Assembly: GCF_963855985.1 (NCBI RefSeq)
Contig: NC_087091.1
Span: forward strand, 18,296,154 to 18,360,153
DNA length: 64,000 nt
Reading direction: 5' to 3'
From: Ostrinia nubilalis
Lineage: Eukaryota > Arthropoda > Insecta > Lepidoptera > Crambidae
Shown here: one piece after another, positions 34,583 to 46,483 of the stretch
Position numbering within the stretch: position 1 is the stretch's first letter
Layout of the letters: each line of letters begins with the position of its first letter
The notes under the pieces: generated by a model
What the model saw: the letters and a program-made list of their open reading frames with translations, nothing else
The model's database searches: none
What the model was told of the DNA's origin: nothing
Program-made: the position numbers and the translations under genes

Positions 34583-37567
34583 GTGAGTAGACAGCTAAGA
34601 ATATGAGATTCTAATTAATAGCGGTTCTTTATGATAACTAGTGAGAATATTATGTGTATCAAAGGTCCTAATATTCACCATCTACTGCAGTAGTTAACTC
34701 CAGGATAACCTTATGATAACGTATACACTGTTAACAATATTGTATTTCGACAGGATTATTATATTATAAGCTTTTGTATGAACTCGAACACAATTGTTAA
34801 TCTCAAGCACTAACCACAGTAACGTCCACATCCACAATCTGGAATCCTAATCCCCTCACAAATACAGTGTTACAGGAACTCTGTTGATTCCTTCATTTCG
34901 TCTTGGCCTTTAGAGGATTTTGTCCTATTATGATGTCTCTGTATGGTGTTATTGGAAAACTCTATGTATATTGTATTCTAGCTTGTCTAGTTGTATTGTC
35001 TTGCGCTATTGTTTTTGTTTTTGTCGTACGCAAGAACAATAGACCGTCGAATTCGAAATAACAATGCTTTATGGATGCATTTAGGTTTCTGTAGTGTAGG
35101 ACGTCTGGGATGTTTGGTGAGGTAAAGGTAGACTGTTTACTGTATGGGTTAGCATTCTGTGTGAAGGGAGTGACGTTGAAGACAAATCTTTATAAAGAAC
35201 GGTGAATTATTTTATTAAAGTAAGTAACTACACTTTTACAAAATCTAAGAGTGTTACTCGAAAATGGGGTACCTACACACCGTAGTAAAAACATACACCC
35301 ACGTCCCACAGCTATATTGGCTACTAGCTAATTTGTAAACATCATTATTTTTTGTATAATACGACTATCAGGATTTGAACTTTACCTATTACTTCGTACC
35401 TTACAAGATAAGTATATTTTTTCAGGTATGATGTTTACAAATTGACCGTGTGTGTGTTATATTGAATGTCCTATTTATGATTAAAATTCTGCTTATCAAT
35501 AAATTTTCAGTACAGTACAGTTTTCAGAACAGTTGTCTGTCTGGACTCCTGGAGTGCTTGTAGTCAAAGCGCAACTTCCGAAGCGATTGGCCGAAGGCGA
35601 ACTCCGCAAAACTGCGGGCAAATAGCCGTTACGCCTCGCTTTGACGAATTATTGCCGAGTGTTGGCTTTGGCAACTATTGACTAAATTCAATGTAGACTT
35701 TGTTCACGTTTATGTTTTAGTTTTCAGAGCCGTATATTTAAGTTTTAATAAATAAGACGGAGCAACAGTTACAACTCAAATAAATGTCGAAAAAAGTTTA
35801 CTGCCGCGCGCTTTCATACTATACCTACAAGTAGCTCCTTCTCTCAAAGTAAAAAATATTCGACATTAATACTTCACCCGCTTAAAGCTGAAAGAGCTAC
35901 AGTTTGTTTAAAACAGTTTCCAATTATCTGCATTTACATTTTGCCCGTTAAGAGAATCAAGCAAAAACCTAATGAAATATCGAGCGGGTCCCGGGGCTCC
36001 ATCGACGCTGCATTTCGTAGCCCTTTGCAGTTCGGCCATTTGCAGCCCGACCGCGTCTCAGCGTTTAATTGACGGCACAGACCGCACAGAAGGCTCCGCT
36101 AAATTACTTGCGTTTAGTTACTGTTAACATTCTTGGGTTAGGTATTTGATATTTTCTTACTCTAAGATTGAAAAGCCTTTTGCTCGACGTGGAGGGTTGT
36201 GTCCAACGAAACGGGCACATCTTTTAGATTTAATATTTGATTGTAGCAGAGCAAATGACGCGAAAATGTACGGCAGACATGGAATAAAATTTCTTGTATT
36301 GTATTATTTGCTTTGTGTAGTAGGTTACAATCACGTCTGTGAAAGGTTGCAGGAATATATTTAAATATCATAGCTTCATGAATCCCCTAATCAGACTTTT
36401 GTCAGTGGGTGCGTGCGCGCCGCATACGTATTGGCGTGCGCTCACATACAAACCGCGCTCGGTGCGTTTCTATGAAGATGACCTACTCATTTGTATTTAC
36501 TCTGATAATAGTAGAGTGTACCATAACGTTACCATAAAATTTGACAATCGAAGTACATTCACGCGCCGCACCCACACGTAAAGGCTTTAAGCCTCACCTC
36601 CACTTAGGTTGATTGACTTTGGTTTGGTTGTTGTTGGAAACAGTTGGAACCAGACGTTGACGACATAATACGTAATATTGTACTGCAAACTGAATGAAGT
36701 ATGGTTCTACATTATTTTATAAATGCTACGCTTTCTACGCTGCAGCTGCAGTCCGACCCAGGGGTATGCGATGTTTGATTTCAATTATACATTCTTCTTA
36801 TTGAACTTTTCTTATGGAACAGCTAAAATATCCAAGTGCCGCAAAGGAGTTTGAGAAGAATCATGACCGATGTAAGCAAGTAAAATTGTTCTGTAAAATA
36901 AATTTTTATTTTACTGTTACAAGCAGCATGAATTGAGTATGGACCGCACGTTTTACCACATCTAACGAGTCTCAAAATAAAATCACTTGGTTTTGTTGGG
37001 GATCCCAGTTGGATTCGTCTAAGGGATGAAAGACGAACAATAGAAAATGATAATAGTCGAAAGATACACTTAGCATCAACAAACGACCTTCCGGTTTTCT
37101 CAGGACGTAGCAAAAGGCCGATTGACATCTTGAGACTGCTGATTCTACGTAAGTATTGGTAAGTGTAGAAATATCAAAACAGAATAAATAATGGTATTTT
37201 AACTAACCTGAAATGATTTACTATAGTTTTAGCGCTTAACTCAGTCAGAGGTATGGGAGCGGTACGGGAGGGGTGATATAATCTGAAGTGGATAATTTTT
37301 GTATTATTATTCCATTTTCTTCCATAAAATTTGATTTTTTGACGAATGTGATATATTCATGAGAAGCTAAAAATGTTTTTAAGATAATTAATTAATTTTA
37401 AGGCAATCCATTATCATCTTGTAATTTTTTTTAATAGAATTCCAAGTTGAATATTTTATCGTGGTTTGTACTTTTCTTAAACTTTGTCAGCTCGTAACTA
37501 GCTATCCAATCATAATCTGGATATTAAATCTATTTTATTTGACTAAAGACATATTCGACTAAAGACG
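34583..37567 (+). other. Intronic or intergenic DNA
   Basis: AT-rich with GC islands at about 35560-35650, 35990-36080 and 36400-36470. An 80-codon open frame at 36339-36581 has no recognised feature. No gene was called. Confidence 0.5.
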
Positions 37568-37830
37568 TGTTGATATTAATATCAAATAAAAAAGCGGTAC
37601 TATAGAAACTCTTTTCTTTTAGTGTAGACACTGTTTAAATGTATAAGTCCACTATTGCATACCGTGGCAACCTATAATTAAGGCAGCACTTAGATTAAGT
37701 TTAAATACGCTGTAAATATTGATTGTCTTCAGATTCTAGTGTATGTCTTGTTGGTTGTCCTATTAAATAAATAAAATAAATAATGGTGTCAGAGCAGCGA
37801 AAACGACGTACCGTGTGAACCGGGCGCGCT
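37568..37830 (+). mobile_element. Possible LTR retrotransposon remnant (LTR plus primer-binding site)
   Basis: A segment starting tgttgatattaatatcaaat ends in tattaaataaataaaataaa, followed by tggtgtcagagc at 37783-37794, which resembles a tRNA-primed start site downstream of an LTR. No gag or pol frame follows and no second LTR was seen. Weak call. Confidence 0.3.
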
Positions 37831-38277
37831 CCGCGACACGTCGCGCGGGACACTTGTATAATTTCACGCGCAGTTGCGCCGCTTATCTGGACAGGCTTAG
37901 GGCGCTGCGAGGGTACTTACTAAAATATTTTATGATAGATAATTTTTTCCCTAAAATACGACCGGACCTGAAGATCGTAAGCGTGATGGAGCAGTATTGA
38001 GAAGGTTTTACGATCTATGTAGTAGATTTTTATGGCATTACTCTTGTTGTTTAAATAGTAAGACACGGGTCTTAATGCGACGGCTGCTATGTAAGAACAA
38101 TGGATGTTTTTATGCAGTACTTAAGTACCTACATGAGTTATAGTAAAAATAATAACAAAAGTAGAAACAAAAATAAATTGCGTATAAAAGTCAAATAATA
38201 ATGGAAAGCAAAGAAATTAGTAATATTTTATTTTGTTTCTGTAATATTTAGCTTGCCGTAAGATTTTTGATAATTAA

Positions 38278-38392
38278 GACTGGGTTGCACCATCTTACTT
38301 TAACTTTGACAAAGGTAAAAATCTGTCTAACTCCATACAAAAAACACCGGTTATCGTTAAAGTTATGTTAGGTGATGCAACTCAGACTAAGT
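38278..38392. mobile_element. Small MITE with ends related to gggttgcacca
   Basis: The left end actgggttgcaccatcttac and the right end gtgatgcaactcagacta are imperfect inverted repeats, with tttaactttgac / gttaaagtt pairing further in. The ggttgcaccatc end type is common among lepidopteran MITEs. Confidence 0.55.
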
Positions 38393-38395
38393 AAC

Positions 38396-39054
38396 AAAAA
38401 TCCTTTTGTACCCTTTGCACCACCGGCCTGCACCACTGGTGGTGCAAAGGGTATTTTTAAATCCCTCTTGCACCACCAACAAATAGTGCTGTGCTACCAT
38501 CGACTGTAAAACTAGTAGTAGACTGTAAAATACTTAATAATTTAATTGTTATAAATAAATCAAAACCTACCTAAAAGTTTTAATTTGTGTGTGTGTAAGT
38601 GCCTATAAACATTTCACTTCAGACCCACGATACCCCGGGCCTACATCCTACATACAACGAATAAAGTACCAGGGCAACATAACCATAAAGGAGCCATTTT
38701 ATGATACATGTTTATTTATCGGATCAACCAAGAAGAATTTGATATAGCTCCTTTATGATATGTTGCCCTGGTACTTTAGGAATTATTCGTTGTATGTAGA
38801 TATGAATGGTTGTTATTAATTTTTATGTTATGTTGTCAAATCTGTCCAGTAGTTTCGGAGCCTATTCAGTACAAACAAACAAACAATCAAATCTTTCCTC
38901 TTTATAATACATATTAATATTATATGATTATAGATAATCGTTTTACAGTTAATGGTAGGGCGGCACTATTGGTGGTGCAAAAGGGATTAAAAAATACCCT
39001 TTGCACCACCAGTGGTGCAGGCCGGTGGTGCAAAGGGTACAAAAGGACAAAAAT
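38396..39054. mobile_element. TIR element whose arms each contain a self-palindrome
   Basis: Arms of about 85 bp at 38396-38480 and 38968-39054 are inverted copies. Each arm itself folds: ccctttgcaccacc, a short loop, then ggtggtgcaaaggg. The interior holds another hairpin (38651-38797) and an interspersed-repeat fragment at 38830-38935. No coding capacity. Confidence 0.85.
38651..38797. repeat. Nested hairpin
   Basis: catacaacgaataaagtacc agggcaaca pairs with tgttgccctggtacttt...attcgttgtatg across an unpaired middle of about 60 bp; gaggctcc-type blocks (aaaggagc / gctccttt) extend the stem. A MITE nested in the 38396-39054 element. Confidence 0.8.
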
Positions 39055-40618
39055 AATGTGTCATGTTTTGGAATTAATTATTGCTTCAACGACACGATAA
39101 GTAAGTAAGTAGATAAGTAGTGTTAATTCCAAGCACATGAAAACAGGCCTAACCTAAAAAAACTGACCTAAACTAACTACCTACTTACTAGCTGCGCAGT
39201 TTGATTATTTTTCCCGTAATAATATTTTTTCAAATCGGACCAGTAGTTCCTGAGATTCATTCAAGTCGACACGATAAGAAGAAGAAGTAATTCCTGAGAT
39301 TAGCGCATTCAAGCAGACAAACTCTCCTCTCTCGATAATATAGCTATTGGATTCGTTCCTATCAAAAGCCCCACCCGCACACCCAATTTGCAGGTAGTCT
39401 GTAAATCTTCGAAATTAACTCGGCTTACATAATAAGTTCACAATTTACACCCCTAAAATTAGGCTTAAATTAAATCCAAACCGAATTATCGCCGTAAGAG
39501 AAACATTCAGTTTAATTAACTGTACGGCGGCACAATGGTGTTGACTCCTAACTGATTTACTTGGCAGATAATCGCAGATCCTCGGCGACCGCAACTTTGC
39601 GCTAGACGATAGTTCAGTGCTGTTTACACTTTGCGACTGATTTCATACTAGTCCATAAGATAGAAACATGCGCATTGAACATTTTCCATAAAGTACGCCC
39701 GTTCAATGAATTTTAAGCTCTTACTACTACAACTATGTATCGGCCAATAGTTTTGTTGACTTGCACGAGTATTAGGAATTGGTACCAAATCAACCTATAC
39801 CAAATCGGTGTAAGTAGGTAGGTAATATACGCACTTCCATATAAGTATCTACTGATTTTTGTAGCCCGGCTTAAACTATCGAGTGAAAGTCTGTAGTCGG
39901 CGGAAAAAGACTCTTTTTTCTCCTCATTGAATGACAAAAGACTATAGTAGGTACCCACTTGACTCTGTTCAGTTATAATACATTTTAAAATTATTATTGT
40001 AAACACATTCATCAGTTGTCAGTCGTCTCTTTTTACAGGTTTTGGATAGACATGTACCCTAGACTGCATCTCACATAACACCAGGTGCGATACGGTCAAA
40101 TACCTGCCTTGTCTTGCATAAAAAAAAGATATCTGGTAGACAAAACCAGCAGTCACCACCGCAACTACGTTTATTATACACGGTTACGTCTTTAAATCGG
40201 AATCTAAGCAACATTTTTTTTAATAAAACACTAAAATGTAAAATAAAGCTAAGGTTTTGAACCTAAATTATAAGAAAATGTTTTCAACAGTCGGATCAAA
40301 ATCGAATCGCGTCATGTAAATGACCAATCCGTTATGCAAACTTGAGCAGCAAATGCTCGCCGTTGTTGCTCTACCATTGATTTGTGGGACTTTACAAAGT
40401 ACACGTTACTTAGTTTTACTTGTTTACCAATTTTGATATTCATATGTAATACGCAACCAACAGCGTGATCCAGCTTTTGGGTCTAAACTTTTTAAACAAT
40501 TATAATGATTTAGATTTTATATATCTCTGGACAATTTCACACAGCGCCATATAGCCCCAAAGTAAGCAACTAATATGCTTGTGTTAAGGGTACTAGCTTG
40601 ACGGATAGTACCCATATA
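39055..40618 (+). other. Intronic or intergenic DNA
   Basis: AT-rich. A fragment of the interspersed repeat lies at about 39225-39350 (ctcctctctcgataatatag). No gene was recognised. Confidence 0.5.
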
Positions 40619-42487
40619 TACAGGGTGTCCCAAAAACAATGGATAACCCTGTAACCATCGATAGGCCTCGCCATGGTCTCCCTAACGTCCAATTTTGACC
40701 CCAGTAAAAATATCACCGTTTTCAAGATTTTTAAGTTTTTGTGCATTTTTAGAAAATTGCCACCTGCGATTACTTTTTCTCATGCCATTTCTACAAATGG
40801 GGATACTTTTCAATCTAGTTTTTTTCCTTATCACAAGAGATAGTTAGGCTATCAAAAGAAAAGATTTAAGTTCAACAAACTAGTTTAAAAGTATGAAAAT
40901 TTTAAGAAATTGCAGAGAAGAAGGAAAAATTAATTCATTGTCTTGCACTTTTGATCAGCCATCGTGTAAAAAAAATGTAGGAAGACCATCGTGTCCATTA
41001 CCTTAAAAACTTCCTTGGTTAATTGAGATTCTGAAAAGGTATCACAAGCTTATGTATTCTGTATTATTTTTATCTTATGGCTACTTGAATAGCAACTAGT
41101 ATGAAAACTGCAAAAATGAGTTTTTCTCGTAATAGATAAACTAGGACTGCATAGTAGCATTAAATACAAGTGGATAATTTTTAGCGTAGGAATTTAAATA
41201 AAGCAACATTTTATCATCATCATCATCATCTTTTCAGCCATAGGACGTCCACTGTTGAACATAGGCCTGTACCCCAATGTTTTTCATAATGACCGCTTGG
41301 TAGCGGCCTGCATCCAGCACCTTCCTTGCTTACCTTTATGAGGTCGTCGGTCCACTTTGTAGGTGGACGTCCTACGATGCGCTTTCCGGTACGTAGCCTC
41401 CACTTGAACCCTGTTGCCCCATTGGCCGTCCGTTCTGCGTTTTTGTAATTACTTAATTTTTGTTTTACACCTTATAAATGTGCCTATAGACAGATACCCG
41501 TGATGATACACGGCTCGGAAACGTGGATATTTTGCACAGCGTGCTATGGAAGGGGCTATGCTCGGGTTTCTTTACGAAACCGTATCAGAAATTAGGAGAC
41601 CTGTAAACGAACTAAAGTCGCTGACAAACCCCGACGGATCAGCAAGCTGAAGTGGCAAAGGGCAAGGCACAGTAGTTCGCAAAACTGAGGCAGCAGGGTT
41701 CAAGTGGAGGCTACGTACCGGAGAGCGCATCGTAGGACGTCCACCTACAAAGTGGACCGACGACCTCTTAAAGATAAGCAGGAAGGTGCTGTATGCAGGC
41801 CGCTACCAAGCGGTCATTATGAAAATCATTAGGGTACAGGCCTATGTTCAGCAGTGGACGTCCTACGGCTGAAATGATGATGATGATGATGATAAAATGT
41901 TGCTTTATTTAAATTCCTACGCTAAAAATTATCCATTTGTATTTAATGCCACTATGCAGTCCTAGTTTAACTATTACGAGAAAAACTCATTTTTGCAGTT
42001 TTCATACTAGTTGCTATTCAAGTAGCCATAAGATAAAAATAATACAGAATACATAGGCTTGTGATACCTTTTTAGAATCTCAATTAACCAAAGAAGTTTT
42101 TAAGGTAATGGGCACGATGGTCTTCCTACATTTTTTTTACACGATGGCTGATCGAAAGTGCAAGACAATGAATTAATTTTTCCTTCTCTTCTGCAATTTC
42201 TTAAAATTTTCATACTTTCAAACTAGTTTGTTGAACTTTGATCTTTTCTTTTGATAGCCCAACTATCCCTTGTGATAAGGAAAAAAACTAGATTGAAAAG
42301 TATCCTCATTTGTAGAAATGGCATGAGAAAAAGTAATTGCAGATGGCAATTTTCTAAAAATGCACAAAAACTTAAAAATCTTGAAAACGGTGATATTTTT
42401 ACTGGGGTCAAAAATGGACGTTAGGGAGATCATGGCGAGGCCTATCGATGGTTACAGGGTTATCCATTGTTTTTGGGACACCCTGTA
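40619..42487. mobile_element. 1.87-kb palindromic fold-back element with captured RTE tail
   Basis: The ends tacagggtgtcccaaaaaca and tgtttttgggacaccctgta are flanked by TA. The left arm (40619 to about 41418) and right arm (about 41690 to 42487) are inverted copies for about 800 bp each, with few differences. The inner part of each arm is an RTE 3' end starting at the (atc)n/(gat)n tail (41217-41418 and 41690-41893). The loop of about 270 bp continues the RTE coding region on the plus strand (homologous to GSETW to WAGHI), broken by stops. No transposase is encoded. Confidence 0.93.
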
Positions 42488-42530
42488 TACTACATAATGA
42501 TATACTTTTTTTTAAATACATACATAATAA

Positions 42531-42697
42531 GGTTCTGGAATGGAGGCCGCGTACCGGAAAACGCAGCGTGGGACTTTCACCCACAAGGTGGACCGATGAC
42601 ATCTTAAAGGTAGCATGGAAAACATTGGGGGAGGCCTATGCTCAGAGTCAGCAGTGAACATCCGAGTGAAATTAATGATGATGATGATGATGATGAC
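42531..42697 (+). mobile_element. RTE-type LINE, 3'-end fragment
   Basis: Reads KVLEWRPRTGKRSVGLSPTR then WTDDILKVAWKTLGEA, with an internal deletion relative to the full RTE, followed by a (gat)n tail at about 42674-42697. A 5'-truncated copy. Confidence 0.9.
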
Positions 42698-42720
42698 ATA
42701 CATAACATAGTAACAATCAA

Positions 42721-42790
42721 AGGCCGGGAATCAAACTCGGGACCTCTCGGCATTAGTAGTCCGTTCCGAACCACTACACCAAACGACCGA
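42721..42790 (-). mobile_element. tRNA-derived SINE head, truncated
   Basis: On the minus strand it reads tcggtcgtttggtgtagtgg, ttcggaacggactactaatg, ccgaga and ggtcccgagtttgattcccg. It has recognisable A-box (tggtgtagtgg) and B-box (gagtttgattccc) pol III promoter elements. The acceptor stem does not pair and a body-like remnant follows, so it is a SINE or tRNA pseudogene, not a working tRNA. Confidence 0.55.
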
Positions 42791-42792
42791 AA

Positions 42793-44295
42793 TAATTCAT
42801 AAATATATTTTTTACTAACAGCCTTAAGATGATACGTACATAAGATTTTAACATATCAAAGCTACGGGACTAGGCTTAATCGCGACGTTTAATAATATGA
42901 CAGACATCTAGGTAGTTCTAGTAAGTGATTAGAAAAGTAACAAACTTTTTTTATGAGATTTTGCAGAAATAACTTATTCATTACGCTTATGAGGAAAGAG
43001 AGAGCAGCTGATCTCCAACGTGTTAACAGACTGTACCGTGAGAGAAGTACATCTAAAGAATGCTAAATGAAATACTGGAGATTGAGATAGTTAAGAGTTT
43101 ATTGCTATATGTCGTAAATTACAATGTTATGCTAATGCTAAGAATGACGTGTGATTGCTATGAATGCGATGAAAGCACTGATTTATTGAACGGAATTAGA
43201 ACGTACAAACGGCGGAATTGCTGACGGAATGATTTGAGTGTAATACAATATGTACACCGTACACAGACTAAAAAGAAATGAGTAACTATTTTGTAAAATT
43301 ATTACTAATGGCGATGTACTAGTACTTACCTGAATATTTTTTTAATTTACCTAATAATTAAAAGTTTACATTATATTATTTAGGAATATATTACTATATC
43401 TAACCTTAGTAACCTAGGTATTTAAAAAAAAATCTGTTGGATCAGATGCATTTTTAAATATTTACATTAGGACTAATTATTAATATTTTATAAGATTGAT
43501 CCATCTCAAATTGTCTACTCTTTATTAAGGTAACCACTTACCCGTTTGATTACCTTGACTCCAAGCCAACTAGCCAAGTTTCCAAACCCCAGAGCGAACT
43601 ACATAATAAAGAGTACATTTGGCTACAAAACACTCCGCCTGTTTGTGTTTATCTCGCACACACGATAAATCCATTTGAAAAAGTGACTAAAAACACAATA
43701 TAACAAAGTGGGGGTAACCAATTCATTGTTTTGGCTATGAAGACACATCGCGCGCTCTGTAGCGCATAGCCGTGACAAGGGTGGAACCCTTTTTCTTCAT
43801 AATACATGAACACTTTCGGTGTAATATTTCATATTTAAAAGCAATATCATATTTTTCCCTTCGGGGAGGTGTTTTTTATTTTGCACGATACAGAGTCCGC
43901 TCACGATCGCGCAATCTTGTGGCTGCGTCAATTTCGCGTTGCTCCTGAAACACTTTGACAGGTTATTGTTTTTTATTTACTTTATTTTTGGTAAAAAGTT
44001 TATTATTATGAGTTACTTCTGAAAGGCTAAGTTACTTTTTTTCTTTCTTCAAATGAAACTGTTACATAAAAATAATAGAGTGACATTTAAAAAACTAACA
44101 AATCCCTTATTAGTCATGTTAAAGATACATTTAAATTTAGGCGGCATAACAGCTAGAAAAGTAATGTTTAAGAATGTTTTGATTTCTTTGTTTACTCTTT
44201 ACATATTTTTATTCCGATGTTCTTAACATGCAGGTAGAGTCACACGACTTTTAATAATCACTACACGAGTTTTAAAGTTGAAACAAAAACAATTA
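42793..44295 (+). other. Spacer upstream of the first secreted-protein gene
   Basis: AT-rich with no recognised gene or repeat ends. Confidence 0.55.
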
Positions 44296-44441
44296 TTCGC
44301 TATGAAATATTTTTCAAAGCAAATCTTAAATCGGGCGATAACGCGTCAAAAGCTAACCTCAATTTCATTTTCATTTCGCGACCACAGTTCCACTTTAACA
44401 TTTATTTAGCGGCACAAAAATGTGACACGGAGTAAAACCAA
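44296..44441 (+). promoter_or_regulatory. Upstream region shared with the paralogue at 53682-54107
   Basis: Two blocks are conserved in the same order and orientation in both genes: attcgctatgaaatattttt caaagcaaat at about 44297-44326 and ggcacaaaaatgtgacacgg agtaaaac just before the ATG (about 44411-44438). The matching blocks lie at about 54185-54210 and 54111-54140 on the minus strand of the second gene. The spacing differs. Likely promoter/5' UTR carried in the duplication; no clear TATA box. Confidence 0.6.
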
Positions 44442-44444
44442 AAA

Positions 44445-44903
44445 ATGAATGCGTCAGCATATTTGTTCGTACTGTCTGTACACCTGCTGATCGTGAAGGT
44501 TCAGTGTGCGGCCTTGATAATCAAGAAGAACCGCCCTGTAATAAGAATCAGTGATCTTTCCAAGAAGTCGAGGAAGCCTCCGTGTGGGCCGGTCCCGTTC
44601 CCAGACTTCAGCTGTGAAGAAGTCACCACTTGCATCACAGTGACCACCAGCGACGATGGGAAGAGGAAAACCAAAGCAGATGAGCCTTTGCACGAAAAGT
44701 ATGAGACGACGTGTATGATGATAGAGTTGATGAAACGCGCTTTACGGATGGGTCCCAACAACATTACGCGACAAGGACCCCTGACAACAAGCACTATGGC
44801 ACCCTTCGCAGGGGGCACTACTCCCGAGGCGTTAGACACAAGCACAGTCGATAATAAATGCAGAAATATGGCCAATTGCCGTGAGTGGAACTGGAAGAAA
44901 TAG
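44445..44903 (+). CDS. Small secreted cysteine-containing protein, copy 1 (unknown family)
   Basis: An intronless 152-aa frame starting ATG AAT GCG. Residues 1-23 form a signal peptide (MNASAYLFVLSVHLLIVKVQ then CAA). The mature part has a basic stretch, then KKSRKPPCGPVPFPDFSCEE, and six cysteines in total at about C-9-C-5-C-26-C with two more near the C-terminus (NKCRNMANC). A DDG..KTKAD motif sits between cysteines 3 and 4. Residues 100-135 are Thr/Pro/Gly-rich with an NIT glycosylation site. The function is unknown to me. The paralogue at 53682-54107 lies in convergent orientation 8.8 kb away. Conservation of cysteines, frame and upstream blocks supports a real gene. Confidence 0.75.
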   Translation: MNASAYLFVLSVHLLIVKVQCAALIIKKNRPVIRISDLSKKSRKPPCGPVPFPDFSCEEVTTCITVTTSDDGKRKTKADEPLHEKYETTCMMIELMKRALRMGPNNITRQGPLTTSTMAPFAGGTTPEALDTSTVDNKCRNMANCREWNWKK

Positions 44904-44939
44904 GAATCGTTGACAGACAGCAAATGTTACATTCAGGAA

Positions 44940-44945
44940 AATAAA
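44940..44945 (+). terminator. Polyadenylation signal AATAAA of copy 1
   Basis: AATAAA begins 37 bp past the stop of the 44445-44903 frame, a normal spacing for a short 3' UTR. Confidence 0.55.
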
Positions 44946-46483
44946 TAATTTAAGAGCCTCACACTACTACCTACTTAGTACATAACAGCTCACGGAATAG
45001 AAGTAAATAAGTGTGATTTTTAATCAATAATTTTTTCTCGTCACTTTTTGGATATTTGAACTAAAAATATTATTTTATTTACTTTTATTGGTTACTCTGC
45101 AATGCCAAACAACATAACATGTAAAAATATCAAATCATTTTAGACAAATATATTTTCAACTTAGACTCGTCATATCTCAGAATTCCCATATCTCACAACA
45201 TAGCGCTTTAAGTGAATATACCTACAAGTATAAAGCTTTGAAATAAAATACGTTTCATCTTTGTCCGCCGTGGGGCATTTTCTCATATTAAAGTTCCCAA
45301 TGTCCTTTCAATCTGTGAATATCATTCAATCTGAATGAAATTTAAAATTCAAAGCATTTCTCCGCACTGCTCCGCTCCACACTTGGTGGAAAGCGGGCCT
45401 TATTCTTGTGTTACTGTCGAAATACTTAGGCCACTTTCACATTACGTCGTCAGCCGCGCGACAGCTTCACTTCGCCCGCGTAAATTTCTTCAATCTTGCA
45501 CAGAAAGTCTTTATTATTTTTTTCTCTCTTTATTTGGGACAACAAACAGTTACATTGATGGTTAATGTACTAAATCTTAATAAGTTAAAAATTGAGTAAC
45601 GCGATGTTATCGCGTGCGTATCCCCCTTCCAAAAACTGGAATTAAATTATCCTAAGTTTTTCCCTGGATCTCAAACATCTCCACACCAATATACTAATAA
45701 TGCTCGCAGCTTCGGTTGGTCTAAAAAATTCAGAAACTGAAAATGGAAATACAAACTTTTCTATCAATCAGTTTTATTTATTACACATAGTACCTACAGT
45801 ACTTAATAGGTACATGTTTTTGTGGATTAAAGCTCCATAAATATGATGTAATTTTAAGAAATTTGGGGCCTATTACAAATACGGGCGTTGAACACTTGGT
45901 CAAATTGACATTTAGTAGGGAATTCTAAATACGTGATTTACGTCTGTGTATTTTTTTTATTAATATGACCGAGACGAGGTAAGTGTAGCGATCCTATTGA
46001 TTCTTTACAAACATAAGTAAGGAATATTGAGTATCCGTCGCAAATTTCCATTGCAAATGCACCCTTATCAGTTGCCTTGTTACATCTATCGGCAACAGTG
46101 TTAACTGCCCATTGCCGGTCATGTCGTCTCGTTCTATCTGCCCGTTCATTAACTCAAACTACAGGTTAAGATATTCTAATTAATAAATTAATAAATTAAT
46201 TTTAACAAAAAGATCAGAACCTGACTTGGTGACAGTGGGACCACCTCGGGAGTATACCCTATCGAACAAAATTGGAAATTGGTTCATAAAAATGACGGAG
46301 TTCTGCGGTAACAGCAGGAGAATCTCCTCTTTTTTAAGTTGGTTAAAAAAAGAATGAGTCTCCGTCGCCATCGCCTACAAGTGATGTGAATTAGTGGTAT
46401 ATTTAACAGATTGTCGATAAAATAAAATATTCAAGATTAAAAAACAATATTGATAAATTAAAGTCTTTATCGAGGAAATAAAT
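44946..46483 (+). other. Spacer between secreted-protein gene and large TIR element
   Basis: AT-rich, with a GC-richer patch at about 45355-45485 that holds only short frames. No gene was recognised. Confidence 0.55.

Noticed and set aside
36339..36581. 80-codon frame after a tttgtcag acceptor, considered as a DIP end exon
   Set aside because: The residues (KPRSVRFYEDDLLICIYS) do not resemble a stalk or anchor, and no independent support exists.
37815..38000. 61-codon frame downstream of the possible LTR, considered as gag
   Set aside because: No gag or zinc-knuckle motif, and the frame is short. The LTR call itself is weak.
42721..42790. Functional tRNA gene
   Set aside because: A- and B-boxes are visible, but the acceptor stem does not pair and the T stem has a mismatch, so I call it a SINE head.
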